DNA from: Liriodendron chinense
Taxonomy: Eukaryota; Streptophyta; Magnoliopsida; Magnoliales; Magnoliaceae
Direction: 5' to 3'
DNA length: 64,000 bases
Assembly: GCA_003013855.2 (NCBI GenBank)
Contig: ML058586.1
Span: 4,206,196-4,270,195, forward strand
Shown: positions 1 through 13,269 of the stretch, piece by piece
How positions within the stretch are numbered: position 1 is the stretch's first letter
Layout: each line of letters starts with the position of its first letter
Made by a program: the position numbers and the translations under genes
The notes under the pieces: generated by a model
Databases searched by the model: none
Told to the model about the DNA's origin: nothing
What the model saw: only the letters and a program-made list of their open reading frames with translations

Positions 1-159
1 TCTCACTGCATCCTATTAAAACACCTGAGATCCATTTCCTTATTTCAATGCATTATCCGCAAAGAAAGCAAAGCTCCGGTGTTAAGGAAAAATGAAAAAA
101 ACAAAATTCCGAGAAATGTTTAAGCGATTCGCGCGAGTAGATTAATGAGGCGATTCACT

Positions 160-255
160 GAAGATGCGAACACGTGTCACACGTGTATTCGATCAACGCT
201 ACTCGTTAGTTGGGCGTGGTGCGTACATAACTGAAGATGCGAACACGTGTCACAA
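160..255 (+). repeat. Direct repeat with ACACGTGT cores
   Basis: The phrase GAAGATGCGAACACGTGTCA occurs twice, starting near 161 and 234, about 73 bp apart. Each copy carries an ACACGTGT palindrome, a G-box-type ACGT core of the kind bound by plant bZIP and bHLH factors. No gene is visible next to it, so any regulatory role is inference. Confidence 0.55.
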
Positions 256-755
256 ATCAGATGGACCATGATGAAAATAGACCATTGACGTTCTCTTTTC
301 GGACCGTCCATTTTTACCTAATGCTTGGACAATCATGATATTTGGGCAGGTCATTTTGGCAATAGCTAACACCTGATGAAATGGGCCGGCGATTGACATA
401 CCATACCATGGACTAAAAATAACGTTGCACCGTTGATCAGGCAGGTCCGTCCCACTCGTATGAAAAAGAGTCAATAATCACGACCGTACATGTGTGTATA
501 CTAAACTGACTTTTGGTACATGACATATTCCCAGTGTGCCCTTCCCGATAAATGGCTTGGATATCTAACACGTGTTCTGTACACACAAGTATCTGACACG
601 TATTCCTCACTCTCACACGAGGGCAGCTGACGATTTATCTATTATCCTAGGACTCGATCGCGTGTCTGACAGCGTTGCGTCCGGCAACTCGGTGATGGAA
701 CCCGGTCTCTTTTTCGGCGCCCAAAAAAACGCTGATAACTCGTCAAAACCTCGTC

Positions 756-800
756 GTGCACGTGACTGTCCGTATAAATAGCTCTCATAGATCACGTGAG
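756..800 (+). promoter_or_regulatory. TATA box with adjacent G-boxes, no gene found
   Basis: TATAAATA stands at 773-780. A GCACGTGA element lies about 15 bp upstream and a TCACGTGA element about 12 bp downstream. The layout resembles a plant Pol II core promoter. The following 120 bp contain only a very short frame beginning with an ATG near 850, so no product can be named. It could be a relic promoter or a non-coding transcript start. Confidence 0.3.
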
Positions 801-3800
801 AAAGTGTATCATGCATTACAGCATTACTAGCACATACCTGCTGCATACGGATGGGAGCAACTCGTGAAAACAGCAACGATTCGCGCTGAAATGTCACGTA
901 CGCCTTAGCCTGCCAAAATTCCGCAAGACCGGCGCAAAACCTAGCCTTATCGTGTCGGGTCAGTAACAGGTTGACCTATTAATACCAGTTAATATAATGG
1001 GTCTTGTTGGTTGTATTTTTTTGTGAAACTCTGTTTAATTTAGTAGTGAGAGTATTTTGATAATTATCTACAGTAGGGTGAGAAATTCCTAAGATATTAA
1101 GACAACTAATAAAATTCTCTCTCCCACACTGAGGAGTTTTCTCTATCTTTTTTCTCACGGCTTCATATGGACACACTCTAAAATCTATATCGAATGCTCA
1201 TGAAAGCATGACCTATTCATTTAATGGGTTTAACGAGTTAAGTTGTAGGTAACCTGTTGAATTAGCGAATGGGTATGGGTTTCTAGATTTCGACCCATTA
1301 GTTAACAGGCTGAGTTTGGGTGAGCAAATTTTTTACACAACATGACAGCCATCAATTAAACGAATGGGATTATTCCATTACAGTGAATTTTGGGGGTATG
1401 GCCCATCTGTAGAAAGGAGCCAAGATTGAATGGTTAGGATTGGGTAACTGTAACCCGCGCGTGTGGTGATTATTAGAATGTATATGAATGGTCATACTCC
1501 TCAATAGCATCAGTTATTTATTTATTTACCTATGCAAAGATACAATCATTTGAGGTGATAGTTGTCCAATCCATTTCCTATTTGCCCTTTTTCACCGGAC
1601 TCGTCTACAAGAATACCACCCAGTGCGTAAAACTCCCAAGCTCCTTGGGTAAATCCATTCCGTCCATTAGGTGAGAACACTTATTTGGACCATACATACA
1701 AAATATACCAGGCAGGAAATTCAAATGGCCCACACTGATGGTAACACATGCAATGTTACTAGTACTAAAACCTGTAAGCTCACGTGATGCAGCTCGCCTT
1801 AGTTTTGAATTTGGTTGATTTTATCATCTTCACTTTTACCAAGTGGATTACAGCTGGTTAATGAGGTTTGATAATAAATAAATAAATAAGTACACACCAT
1901 GATGGCCCTACACACAAATCTATGGTTGGCATCCCTTCCATGTGGTGTGGCCCACCGTAGTTATGGATCTGGCTGATTTCTTTCTTTAGATCCAGAACCG
2001 GGATATGACATGATGGACGGAGTGGATGACATGTTTCAACATGTTGGTCCATAGCTTGCATAAAAGAAATATTGTAGATGAGTCCCGTCTAATTTTGGGA
2101 CATGACCACGGGCACAGGGAGGCAAGGAAACACCCATTTTCGTTGCCTTATTACGTGCCAATATTTCATTGGCCCCCAGGCGTTTAACAGAGAAAAGTTT
2201 ACTCTGAAAAAGTCACTTCAGTATGTATTCAACTGTATTTGGTGGGCCAATGAAATGGAACCACATCATGACTTGGCGGAATTCTACACCCTTGATCCAC
2301 AAAAGTCTTTGCAAATTATGATGCTGACTGCACTAGCCTCACTTATGAAAATAAGGCAGATGTGTGTGAGATCAGAACTGCTCACTAGGCAATCAAAGTA
2401 ATGTTGCAGATGCCACATCTGATGTGGTGGAGCCATGTTCATAGTGATGCATTAACCCGATCCGTCCAGCTAATGATACCTATCGCATATGGCCTATGTT
2501 AAAAAAGATCGTACATCATAGTCAATCATATCGATCCACCTAATTTTGTTTACAAACTTCTCTTTGAAGGCCAATGCTCTAATGGTTAGGATCATCTTGT
2601 GGATGTATAGCTTTAACCATTTCCATCTTGTCATACGGAGAACTAGATGGACAATCATGATTTATCCCTTTGCCATATCTGTTCCAGAGGTGTTGGGGAT
2701 GTCTTTAATCTTGGGCACCGAAGGGTGGTAGTCGGTCGACAAAGTTAGGTCAAGTGCCCTAAATTGTTTCAAGGCTTCTAAAATCTAGGCAATGCTGGAG
2801 GGGTGTGAGTGCCTTACAGTGTCAGGTCAAGCGCCCTAAACTCTCTAAATGAAACTATGAACTCTATAGATAATTTTGGCCATCGTCAAATGTCCTATAG
2901 TTTTGAGTCAAGCGCTCTACATGTACATGAATGTTTTATATAGTCTCTTGTTTTGCACAGGTATGTTTCTAATTTCAATTTTATGTTATTTAAATGGTGT
3001 AATACGAAATTAGGATAACGCAAGAAGTCATAGAAATGTTCTAATGGATTGAGAAAGTTCTAAGGTGAGAGAAGAAACTTGTGGTAGTTTGAGTTTCTTT
3101 TTTGGGGCCATGATCTAAGTAAGTTTTTCTTCATCTCTTATAAACTTTTGATTCATAATGATTTGATTTGTACCGTAATTTTTTCCCATAAGGAGTTTGT
3201 CATGTAAAATTCAGATTACCTTCTTATATGTGTTGAATTTGCTTAGTTGCTTGCATTATAGTTTGCATTAGTTTGATTCTCACTTTCACGGGTTTCCCAA
3301 CAGGATGTACACTAGTGGGCCAACAAGGCAATCATTTCCGTGCAACCATTGGACTATGACACATACAGAGTGGAACCAACTATTTGGAGGGTTACTTGTA
3401 CAACCATCCTGCTCCAGTGCATAGTAAGATAGATGCCCCTTTCTACCTATACATGTCTGGGAGTCATTTATGAATCACATAAGCAGTGATCCAACTCAAC
3501 AAAGAAAATCAACACACAAAATACGAGACATCTAGTGCAACAAATCGCAACCATCAAAATTATGGATCCAACATTGGATGATCTTTTTCTTTGAAGTTGA
3601 TACAGGTCTAATAATAACCACTATCATTTTTCCTGGTTGAATAACTATATCAACATGATCACACCCATCAGTTAGGAATGATCTTTGCCAGTTAGTATTG
3701 GCAGTGCCTCCCAACTTAAAACTGTCAAATGCATATTTGCAGGCCTCTGATTGGGTACTGGATGTGTTGTCTTATTGTCATGGACTTTGAGCATCCACAT

Positions 3801-4186
3801 AGTGGTCCACCAGATCAAAGGTCCAGACACCGTACATGATACATGATACCATGTCCAAGTTGGAGATGTTCTAATGCCGATTCATTCATCTACTGAGTGA
3901 GCTCGATCATCTTTCTAATGGGCGGAATCATGCCTGTGGTAATGTACCATATTTTTTCCCTAGTGATCAATGAGTGCGTGGGCCCATTGATCAGATGAAT
4001 AGGATCAATGTACGGTGGCCCATCTGAACCGTGGGCTCCTCGATAGGATAAATGGACAGTGTACTGGGCAATGGACTTTTCTTTTTCTTTTTCTTTATTT
4101 TTTTTATATATAATGCAAGGGTACAAAAGCTGGAATGGACCAGAATCCCTACAACTACTATTTTACGCAGAGGGTGAAATACCTAA

Positions 4187-4590
4187 GCTTTGTGGGTCCC
4201 ATAATTTGGTGTGTTTGACATCCACTCCGTTCATCAGGTGCACTAGTCGATGTTAGACCCTGAGGAGAAAGATCAGTGCAATCCACAACTCAGTTGGACT
4301 ACTGGGAAAGGTGCCGACCATGTTCTGTATGTTAGATTTGATCCAAGTCGTTCATCAAGTGAACCTCTCCAGGATGAAGGACAGCTCCGAGATTCGCCTG
4401 ACCCAAAACTCAGGTGGGGCACACCTCACAAGGTTTTTAGTCTGATTTTACATTGTTCAACAGGGTGGTGTGGTCCACTTAATTCTGGATGGGGCTCTTC
4501 TTTTATGAACTGTGAGCACGAGGGAATTCACCTGATTGCCTGAGTTGAAGTCACAACAAACAACACAGTGGGACCCACAGAGCTGGGGTG
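4187..4590. repeat. Foldback (inverted-repeat) element, GTGGGTCCCA type
   Basis: The left arm near 4187-4240 and the reverse complement of about 4530-4590 share a GTGGGTCCCA block, a GAC-TTC/ATCC block and an ATCAGGTG block. The arms are diverged, so this is an old copy. It belongs to the same loosely conserved family as the foldbacks at 5.1, 12.8, 39.2 and 40.8-42.2 kb. Confidence 0.4.
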
Positions 4591-5087
4591 CTGTATATGT
4601 TCTATTAGGAAGGGAAATGTCCAGATACATAGACAACACACATCCAATGTGTGAACCACATCCAGTTGGGTCCCAAACAAACATGATGGTGGCGCCCACA
4701 GTGCCCTAGTACATTTCTCCCGTTTTGGATGGGTTCGCCTTGCGTTTGATTAATATAGTTGGTGGGTTGAGTGATGTTTGATTATTAGAATTATGGGGTG
4801 GAAAGAGATAGGGATTATATGAAATGAAATAAGAAATAAGAAATAAAAAATGGAAATGTTTCGATCGAGGACGCGTCGAGGAATGGGCCCTTGCAATCAT
4901 CCCTGGGTTGAATGTTGTGATAAGACATCGCTTGTACTTTTATATAGAGTTTGGTCCAAAATCTCAACGGCTTTCCATCTTTCATTAATCATTGGTTTTG
5001 TTTTGAAAGCTGTAGACCTCACAAAACCAACCTAATCAATGTCTAATCACAGGGTTTATTCTTTGAATTAAGAGGCCAGTTCCTCTA

Positions 5088-5572
5088 TGGAATATGCTTA
5101 TTCTACTATTTTGTTTGTGGACCCCACCATGATGTATAAATGACATCTACTTCGTCTATCATGTGTGGATACTCATGTTCTTCTTGGATCCCCAAAATGA
5201 GGCCGAGCAAGATCTCAGGTGGGCCACACCAAGCAAAATAGTTCCTAACACCTATAAATCATGTAGGCCCCACCTGAGTTTGAGAATGATCTGATCTTTG
5301 GGGGTGTCCACTAGTCCTATTGGATCTCATCTTATAAATGGATTGGATGGGATATACAAAATAAGGTGGGCCTCACACATAATATGAAAGGTTTTAATGG
5401 TGGATGTCTCCATCCCAACTATTCCCTATGGTGTGACCCCACCTGTGTTTTGTTTGGCCTGCTTTTCCGGATACACTGTGAAGTTGAAGGGACGCACCTT
5501 ATGGACGGAGTGGATTTTATCACTACAACATAGTGGGCCCCACAAACAAAATTGTGGAATATGTTTATTTTC
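5088..5572. repeat. Foldback MITE-like element
   Basis: The left arm (about 5088-5160) reads GAATATGCTTATT, then TTTTGTTTGTGGACCCCACC and a TCTACTTCGTC block. The reverse complement of 5485-5572 gives the same order of blocks. The element has no coding capacity. Arm similarity over about 75 bp supports a non-autonomous DNA element. The superfamily is not clear because no clean target duplication was found. Confidence 0.55.
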
Positions 5573-5661
5573 GTGACTTCTTTTGTGCTTGCATGCAGTG
5601 GAAGGCGTGTTTTTAAATACACGTGCAAGCATTAATTGCGTGAGTCCTTCAGTGCATGTTT

Positions 5662-5853
5662 CCACGTGTGTTGTGTACGGCACGTGCCTGTCTTACTCTC
5701 CTGAGTGCAGGATTGCACGGGTCTTGCTGTGTCCGGGTGGATCTTTGAATGTGGGCTCCACGTGTGTTGTGTACGGCACGTGCCTGCCTTACTCTCCTGA
5801 GTGCAGGACTGCACAGGTCTTGCTTTGAGCGAGTGGATCTTTGAATGTGGGCT
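5662..5853 (+). repeat. 96-bp tandem duplication rich in CACGTG motifs
   Basis: Two head-to-tail units start at 5662 and 5758, exactly 96 bp apart, with few differences. Each unit holds CCACGTGTG and GGCACGTGCC. Further ACGTG motifs lie at about 5620 and 5970. The repeat could be a dense bZIP/bHLH binding cluster, or simply a recent slippage duplication in a repeat. Short frames that cross it on both strands follow the repeat period and are not supported as genes. Confidence 0.7.
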
Positions 5854-7103
5854 CAGTGCATTCATGTTAAATTGTACGGAAGGGGCGAAGGACAGTGAAA
5901 TTGTACATGCACCTGCGCATACAAAAAGTGCGCACGCGTATGTGAGTGGCCCAATATATGTCTGTTTTGACACGTGACTTTTTAGCCGGATGGTTGGTTG
6001 GGTCCTATTGGGTCGGATCTAGACAACTAGGAGGTAAAAGAACAATAATGTGGTAAATGTCTGACATACCTGTGAGTCATATTAAGTTGTCCAAGTTATG
6101 ATTCCTGACATAGACCTATCATAACAAACGATCATAATAATTTAATTATTATGTTTATGCCTATGATTTAGAAACACAAAAGATGCCACATTGCACCAAA
6201 ATCTTAACAAATGATAAATGAAAATCTTTTTTCAGCTTAGGTCCTCGTGCCTTAGTGGTTGATTCACAAGAGTTTCAACATGTGGTCGTGGGTTTGAGTA
6301 CCCATTGTAGTGTGAACGTGTGGTGGTGAGAGTATGTGTGTTTAAAAAAAACTTTTCAGCTATCTTGATAGTCGAAATGCATCAGAATTTAAAAAAAAAA
6401 AAAAAAAAAAGTCATAAGTAAATAAAAGAAGGAAGTCAAACTTTTAGCCCAAGAGTGGTGTAATTCAGTTCGTCTACATTGCCATGTTGGACTAACTTAG
6501 CTTAGGAATAATATAATTCAGCTCCTTTTATACTATGCGCTGGATTGTAAGGATGATTTTTTTTTTTTTTTTTTTCAGTAGTATAATTCCCCATGTATAC
6601 CCAAGTCACTAGATCAAAGAAGATTTATCTCTAGGATTTCACTATCTATACCAAAGATGCTAGATTGTCAATGATTGGCTTTGTAATTTTTTATTTACTT
6701 TAATATAATTGAGTTCCTTCTATTTACACCCAACCTAACATAGCGCATACCAATGATCGAAATACCACCACATGTCGGAACACCAGAATGAAAGCTAAGG
6801 AACAAAAATACTCATAGATAGAGAAGATCACAGATGACTATATGTTGAGAACACATCTTGCCATGAAGGTCAAGTGCTTAAAAAGGTATGCATGACCAAA
6901 ACTTTAAAGGTGGTTGTCTACCTTAGAACATGTGACCAGCGAGTGCAAGGCATGCTCGACTTGTAACGTCTGAATGAAGCCTTGTGCAAGAATTGTCTTT
7001 GTTGGACTATTGTTTAGAATATACAAGACTCTTATTTTGAGAGAGAGTTGTGTTTGGAGAGCATACATAACCATCTCAAAGACTACGAAATTGAACTCAA
7101 AGA

Positions 7104-7476
7104 GTAGAGCTGAGCACGGGTCAAGTCAACTCGATTGACTCGACTCGTCTGAACCGGTTAGACTCAACTCAAACCAATCGACAGGAACAACGGACTTGAA
7201 TCGAATATTTTAAATAGGATCCGAATTCAGATCGAGTCGAGTTCAGATTCCACCTTAATCAAATCGACTCAACTCGAAATCCGATTAGAAATGGATCCGA
7301 TTCGATCCGAACTGGGTTTAAGTATAAGTTTTTTTTTTTTTTAAAAAAACCTTTTTTTTTTTAATTTTTAGATTTTTTTTCAATTAATTAACAAACTCAA
7401 TCCAACTTGGTTATGACTCGATTTGACTCGGTCCCTATGACCTGGTCAGACTCGAATCAAATCAGACCTGGCTGAC
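7104..7476. repeat. GACTCG-rich low-complexity segment
   Basis: The stretch is built from many variants of GACTCG/GAGTCA/GATCCGA words around poly-T and poly-A tracts near 7330-7380. Similar GACTCGG-rich text occurs near 16370-16780 and 29240-29730. It abuts the truncated end of the copia remnant that follows. No coding potential was seen and the origin is unknown. Confidence 0.4.
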
Positions 7477-8126
7477 TCAGTTCGGATCAGTTTGGGGACC
7501 CACGCCGCCGCTTTTCCTTCTCATCGCCTTCGTTTGAAGGGCTGAGATAATGGTTTCTACGCCAAGAGTCTCCCTACCTGTGCACAAAGAGTTCTTGAGC
7601 GACTCATATGATTCTGGAAGAGAATTCAACAGGATAAACGGTTGATTCTCGTCCTTCATCAGCTCATCTACATCCATCAACTTGCAAATAAGCCTAATGA
7701 AATTACTGATGTGGCTCTCAACATCGGGCCCCTCCGTCATTCTCAAATTGTACAACTGAAGCTTCAAGTATATGTGATTTTCAAGAGATTTCTTCACATA
7801 GATATTCTCCAACTTCGCCCATGTTGCAGCCGCAGTCTTCTCTTTCATGACGTTATATAGGACCTCATCTACCAGGCACAACTGAATTGAGACATTGGCC
7901 TTTTCATCGATCTTCTTCCACTCTCATTCTTTCATAGCTTCTGGTCGCTCTCCAAGGAGCGCATCTTGCAATCCTTGCTGAACTAGAAGGCCTTTCATCT
8001 TCACCTTCTAAAGTTCAAAATTATTTTTCCCCTAATATTTCTCTATGTCGAACCTCATGCCTGATGCCATGCTCTTGTCTCAGATTCGAATTTCTGCTAC
8101 GCCCCAACGATCTCTCTGATACCAGT
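7477..8126 (-). pseudogene. Ty1/copia gag fragment (UBN2-type), degenerate
   Basis: Reading the minus strand from an ATG at 8070, a copia-type capsid can be followed to about 7490. A 134-residue open stretch (7881-7477) contains blocks typical of the plant copia gag domain, such as AAATWAKLENIYV and a later NSLPESYESL. Upstream of this open stretch the frame is cut by at least three stop codons. The element ends abruptly near 7477, so protease, integrase and RT are absent. It follows directly after its own LTR and primer site on the minus strand. It is a dead remnant with no expected product. Confidence 0.75.
8112..8125 (-). other. Primer binding site of copia remnant
   Basis: On the minus strand TGGTATCAGAGAG follows the LTR end by about two bases. 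It matches the 3' end complement of initiator tRNA-Met, the usual primer of plant copia elements. This fixes the orientation and the LTR boundary. Confidence 0.75.
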
Positions 8127-8698
8127 TGTTGGGATAGGAGGGCCTGCAGCGGAAGCAAAGCTGAACATAAATAGCAAATTGAATCAAACAAGCCACACAA
8201 TGCATGCAATCACCCACACATAGACAATCCGAATTTAACATAGAAAAACCCTTCATGGGTAAAAAACCACGGCACAAAATGACACAAATCCATTATAATA
8301 TCAGAAGTTACAAGAGATGGAACCCAAGACCCAAGCTCACAAAAGAAATCTCAAGTTTACCCAAGAAGAAAACCATCTTCCTAAAGCTCTTTCTCTCACC
8401 TAGAAGTTCCCTCAATCCCCTTTGCAATCTCCGAAACCTCTAATCTCGAAATACACATTAAATAAGTAAGAAAAACGGAATTAGAAACCTCTTGCGTGCA
8501 AACTGCGCAAGAATCCGCGTCGTACAAGGAGACTGCCGACCGATCGTCCAACCGGTCGGACACCCCTACCGGTCGGATGGCCTAAAAACATCATAACAGC
8601 CTTGCTGCCTCGTCTACACTGTGACCGACCGGTGAGACACCCCCACCGGCCGGCCGGTAGCCTCTATGCAAGGTGAATTGAGGCGTCCGTTTCCAACA
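8127..8698 (-). mobile_element. 5' LTR of truncated Ty1/copia remnant
   Basis: On the minus strand this 572-bp block begins TGTTGGAAAC and ends CCCAACA, with TG...CA termini. The primer site and a gag fragment follow. No second LTR lies within the window on the gag side, so the element was truncated after insertion. The LTR contains a GC-rich patch of GACCGGTCGG-like words near 8540-8660. Confidence 0.65.
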
Positions 8699-11600
8699 TA
8701 AAGGACTTTATATCTTAATAGGACACATCAAGATAAGGCCACTACCTAATTGGAAGATCACTCTGGCATGCTTAACAGTACTATACTCACACATATATAA
8801 TTGAAATCGGGTTAATTCTTATACGTGTGGCCATATGTTTGAATTGAATAACAACACCTACTTTTACATTGTGTGAATCAGTTTATCTCTATTGTCACGG
8901 TGAGAGAGTTTTTTTTTTTTTTTTGGCCAAAAGGCAAAAAGAACTCATTAGAAAGACAAGCCCTCTCCTTCATAAATTATTTAGTTTTAATTTATAAGTG
9001 GTTAAATAGACTTAGAAATACTTTAGATTTTAGTCACAGACTGCCACTCCTAGTTTCTCTAGCTATTTCGGCACTTATGATCAAAGGCATTCAGCACGAA
9101 TTGACCTGTAATAGGTTCTGACATGGCGGGCCGACATCTTACAGACGCACCAACAATCCAATTTTGAGCTAAACAATTTGACTATGTGATTTGCGGATAT
9201 TTATTACACAACTAAAAATGAAAAAAATAAAATAAAAAAATCCTCACATCCTATTTCAACAAACGAGTCTCCATTACTAAGAGGCGAGGATGCTTCGAAC
9301 AATCTAATCTAGGGTAAAGACTGCGAAGTTGGTGACAGTAGATTTCACAATTTAACTAGCTTAACTGGAGTTAGCATTTGCCACGTGTATACATTTTTGG
9401 GCGCCGGGTATCAAGCATGCTTGAGTATCTTCTAACTCCTCATATAAAGAAAAAGGATATAAAACCAGCAAAAAGCTAGCCGTCCAACGTGGATGCCTGT
9501 TTCCTATGGCGATTCGACCCACTCCATCGGGACCAGTCCATGTCCGGTCAAAATTAAAAGAAAAAAGTGAAAGAGGGAGAGAGAGAGAGAGAGAGAGATC
9601 GTCACCAAACCATTTTGTGAAAATGAAACATGAAATCAAGTCAAAAGAAGAAGCCTAAAATGATACCTAACACGAATGACATTAATTCAATTATATAAGT
9701 TTGATTTTGATGTAAACCCTCCCAAACCACATAACAAATCCATGCTTACAATTAATATACATTTCTGGTTGAGAGTTATCCCATTCACCGCAGAAAGGGG
9801 GATCACAGCTCGAGGGTGTACCCCACCAAACCCCTTCAATTAAAATTTAAAAGAAATGCTCCAGTGCTCTTGGACCACCATAAGTTGCTGTGCTCCTAGT
9901 TACTTGGACAGTCCACTATTGGTTAATCTGAACTGTTGATCAAATCCAAAATGTATTTCATGGACTACAAGATGATCCAATCCATTCTTCAATTGACCTT
10001 GATTAATTGTTGATTGGTCCTACTTTTGTGTAAATGATCTGGACCGTTCATATTAAAGTTCATTTAGCAAATGGTTGATATTTTTCAGATAGGCATGATC
10101 TTTGCCTGCTAACCCATGAAATGTACCATGGACCTGACTATATCAAGTGTCCCAGTTCAAGTAGGAGCACTATAACTTACAGTGCTCTCATAACACTGTA
10201 GCATTTCTCATAAAGAAGTAAATAAATAAATAAAAGGGCCGTCCACGCTTGCTTTTGAGTACCTCACTAAGCAGAGAAAGTAACCTAAAAGAGATGCATT
10301 AGGCAAAGACACATTACATTTTTTTATTTAAACGAATGATAGGGGTACTTCCTCTACTACCATAAGCTTGCCATGCTGCACATCTGATCCACCAATATCT
10401 TACACGTGTTCTGAGCCGTATAAAAGATTGGCCTTGTAATTACCTGGCATTAAAAACCAAAAAAAGCTCGATCCAAGCATCACGTGGACTACAAAGGATC
10501 TGACCCCAGTGAACAAGTTTTGCCTAGATCATGAATGTAGAGGCCTGGATTTCAGGCCAAGTGATCTTCATGGTGGGGCTGACATTTTGGACGGATCAGA
10601 TATCCTAACCGTGCGACACAGCTTTAGAAAAGGCAGTGTGGTACTGTAAGCTTGTGGTACTCAGGGTTAGTATCTGATCATTTCTCTTTTATTAAACAGA
10701 GAGAAGGGATCCTATGATATTGTTAATACGCTTTTTGGGTCATTGAGTAACTGGATTTCTACACCTGTATATCTTTCTGCCTTTGATTTTTTCTTTTTAT
10801 TTATTTTTTTAATTTTATTTTCTGAATGGTTGTTATTTACATGCACAGATAACAACCGTCCACCAACAAGTCAAATGCTGATGATGGGATGTTTTATAAT
10901 TTTAATATTAACATTATAACATAACTAATTACCTTATAATCTGGCATAATATAAGGACACATACTTTCACACTCAATCGTTGTGTTGTACACGTGTCATT
11001 CTTCGTACCTATATGGTTTAAAAACCGAAAATCACGCTTAAAGATGATCCTAGCTGTCTGGTATATGCCATCAGGGAAATGGAAGGTCTTGATTTTTAAA
11101 ATATCCGAGAAAGTTCCCACTAATCAACTGATCAGATGATGGGAATCATCTGATGAATCCAATATTGGGAATATGGGTGATCATGAACAGTGGGCCCATA
11201 AGTCAGGTGGTATATTTTTTTTTTTTGGTAGATGTACAGTGAGGGTCTGGCACCATATCAGTGATACTGTTAGGATAATCAGTCATTAGAGCATCAGAAT
11301 CAGATTGATTTGGGGGAAAAAAGGATGATCTGCTGGATTTATTCCAACAGTAGTGAATGTGGTCTTTCAGGGAAAGACATGTCCAGTTTGGATTTCTGAC
11401 TCAGAAACACATGGGGAAGGTGGGTCCAGTAAATATTGTATCAGGGATTTTGTATTTTAAGTAAGATCATCGGGACCTCTCATTACTAATATCTACTGTG
11501 GAAAAGAGATGTGCAAGCACATGGAAGCACTGTTGCCAGTATGGCACCTGCAATATCCGATTTCTCCATTTGGTGAGCTGCAGTGTTTAGATTTCATTGC

Positions 11601-12737
11601 AGTTAAAAAAAAAATGACGACTTTTGATGGCTCAGGTGGGCCATAGAGTACAAGACAAATGGTGTGTCCCTTTTCATGGTGGGCCTGTTGGATGAATGGC
11701 TTGGATGACAAATATAGAGCATGGTTGGCACCATAAACCTCTGGGTGTTTTTATTGGTTCGGCATCCTTTCTTACTTGTTCCTTGTGGGTGTTAATTAAT
11801 TTTTAGACCCATGGCCCTAAAGTCCATCCCCAATAACAGGGACATGTGACAACCCCTAGTAGAGGCCCAATAATTATGTATCCTACAATTAATTAACACG
11901 TCATGTGGGCCCAACAATAGCCAGTTCTTCTGCTGATAGTGTGGGTTCTGGTACCATGTAACCACACCTACTATAGAGGCAGTACCGGTGCTTACACTAT
12001 TTGTGGTGGTGTTGCCAGGCTGTTGTGGGCCAACGTGATAAGTGGTTAGATCCACTCTATCCACTTAAATGTCCCTTCGATGTTAGGCCATGTGGCCAAA
12101 ACTCAGCTTTAACAGAAACTTAGGTGAAGCATACCACAAGAAACATTTGGTAGAGTACACCAAACCAACAAAACCTTCTCCATTGTTAGTGGGGCCCACC
12201 GTGTTGTGTATGTATATGCTTTCGAAAAACTCACGTGGGTCACACTAGAAAATTAAAATAAGGTCATTTCTTCAAAACTCGAGTGGGCCTCACTACATGA
12301 ATATTTTAATTACAAGTGTTAGGATTAATGATTTTATATTGCTCCCCTGCGTTGTGGCCCACCTAATTTATGGCTGTGCTCGATTTTCAGTTTCTACACG
12401 AGGGGAAGAATACAAAGGACAGGGTGTATTAGACGCACGGTCGACATAGGCCCCACAGCAGCCACGTACGACCACAAGTTGTTCAAGTACCTTATACAAA
12501 TGTGAGTGCACCCCTACATAAAGATCACACCCACTTGTGTTTTAGATTTGCTTAATTTTTAGGATGACCACCTTGAGGTGAGTAGGAGATGGATGGATTT
12601 CATGTCACGCAGACATAATCGATAGGGCCCATTTCCAATCATTACTACCACATTTATGGTGTACTCAAACAGTACCTGTACTCCAACTTGTGGGACTCGG
12701 ATTAGCCGCTGACTGCGTCAATAGCTATCTCATTACT
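8699..12737. other. Intergenic region without recognisable genes
   Basis: AT-rich DNA with a (GA)n tract near 9573-9598 and several poly-A or poly-T runs. I see no frame with family resemblance and no supported splice structure. Parts near 9850-10210 and 11500-12070 contain words of the GTGGGCCCAC foldback family, but no clear paired arms were found. Confidence 0.5.
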
Positions 12738-13215
12738 GAAGTGACGTCACCAATTTCTGTGGGCCCCACCATGATGCATGTGTTGTATTTACCCAATTCA
12801 TCCATTTGGAGAGATCATTTTAGGGCATGAGCTAAAAAATGAGGCAGATCCAAAGCTCAAGTGGACCCCACCACAGAAAACCATGGGGACAGTGACACCC
12901 ACCATGATGTTTATTTGAGATCCAGCCTATTCATAAGTTCACATAAACATGGGTGGAGGGAAAACAAAAATATTAGCTTAATCGAAAAACTTCTATTGCC
13001 TCCAAAAAGTTTTTAATAGTAAGCATTCTATCCCTACTATTTTCTATGGTGGGGTTCACTTGAGTTTTGTACTAAGCATTCTATCCCTACTGTTTTCTAT
13101 GGTGGGGTTCGCTTGAGTTTTGGATCTTCCTCATTCTTTGGATCATGCCCTAAAATGGTGTTTTCAAATCGATGAACAGTGTGGATACAAAACATATGTC
13201 ATGGTGGGGATTAGT
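12738..13215. repeat. Imperfect-palindrome element related to the MULE interior at 42 kb
   Basis: The left arm (about 12758-12870) includes GGGCCCCACCATGATG, a TCATCCATTT block and TTTTAGGGCATGA. The reverse complement of 13140-13215 repeats these blocks in order. The region 12890-13210 also aligns directly with about 41900-42160 inside the Mutator-like element. GAAGTGACGTCACC at 12738-12751 matches, inverted, a block near 42180. It is a non-coding foldback element, probably a relic from the same repeat family. Confidence 0.6.
13021..13125 (+). repeat. About 52-bp tandem duplication inside the foldback
   Basis: AAGCATTCTATCCCTACT followed by a GTTTTCTATGGTGGGGTT-like block and CTTGAGTTTTG occurs twice in a row, with only two or three differences. 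The homologous place near 42030-42085 has a single copy, so the duplication arose locally. Confidence 0.65.
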
Positions 13216-13269
13216 AATGTGTATATAAATTCCAATCCATGAAATAAGTGCACTCTATTATGATGCTTA

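Larger units (their letters stand above)
1..7100. other. Gene-poor intergenic region
   Basis: No open frame here resembles a known protein, and the short frames are scattered without splice or family support. The stretch holds G-box-rich repeats, two foldback repeats (listed separately), poly-A and poly-T tracts near 6392-6410 and 6559-6577, and otherwise AT-rich unique-looking DNA. A promoter-like block near 750-800 is listed on its own. Confidence 0.6.

Noticed and set aside
5583..5973. Overlapping frames of 81 and 113 codons on opposite strands
   Set aside because: Both run through the 96-bp tandem repeat and simply repeat the same residues; there is no start context or family match.
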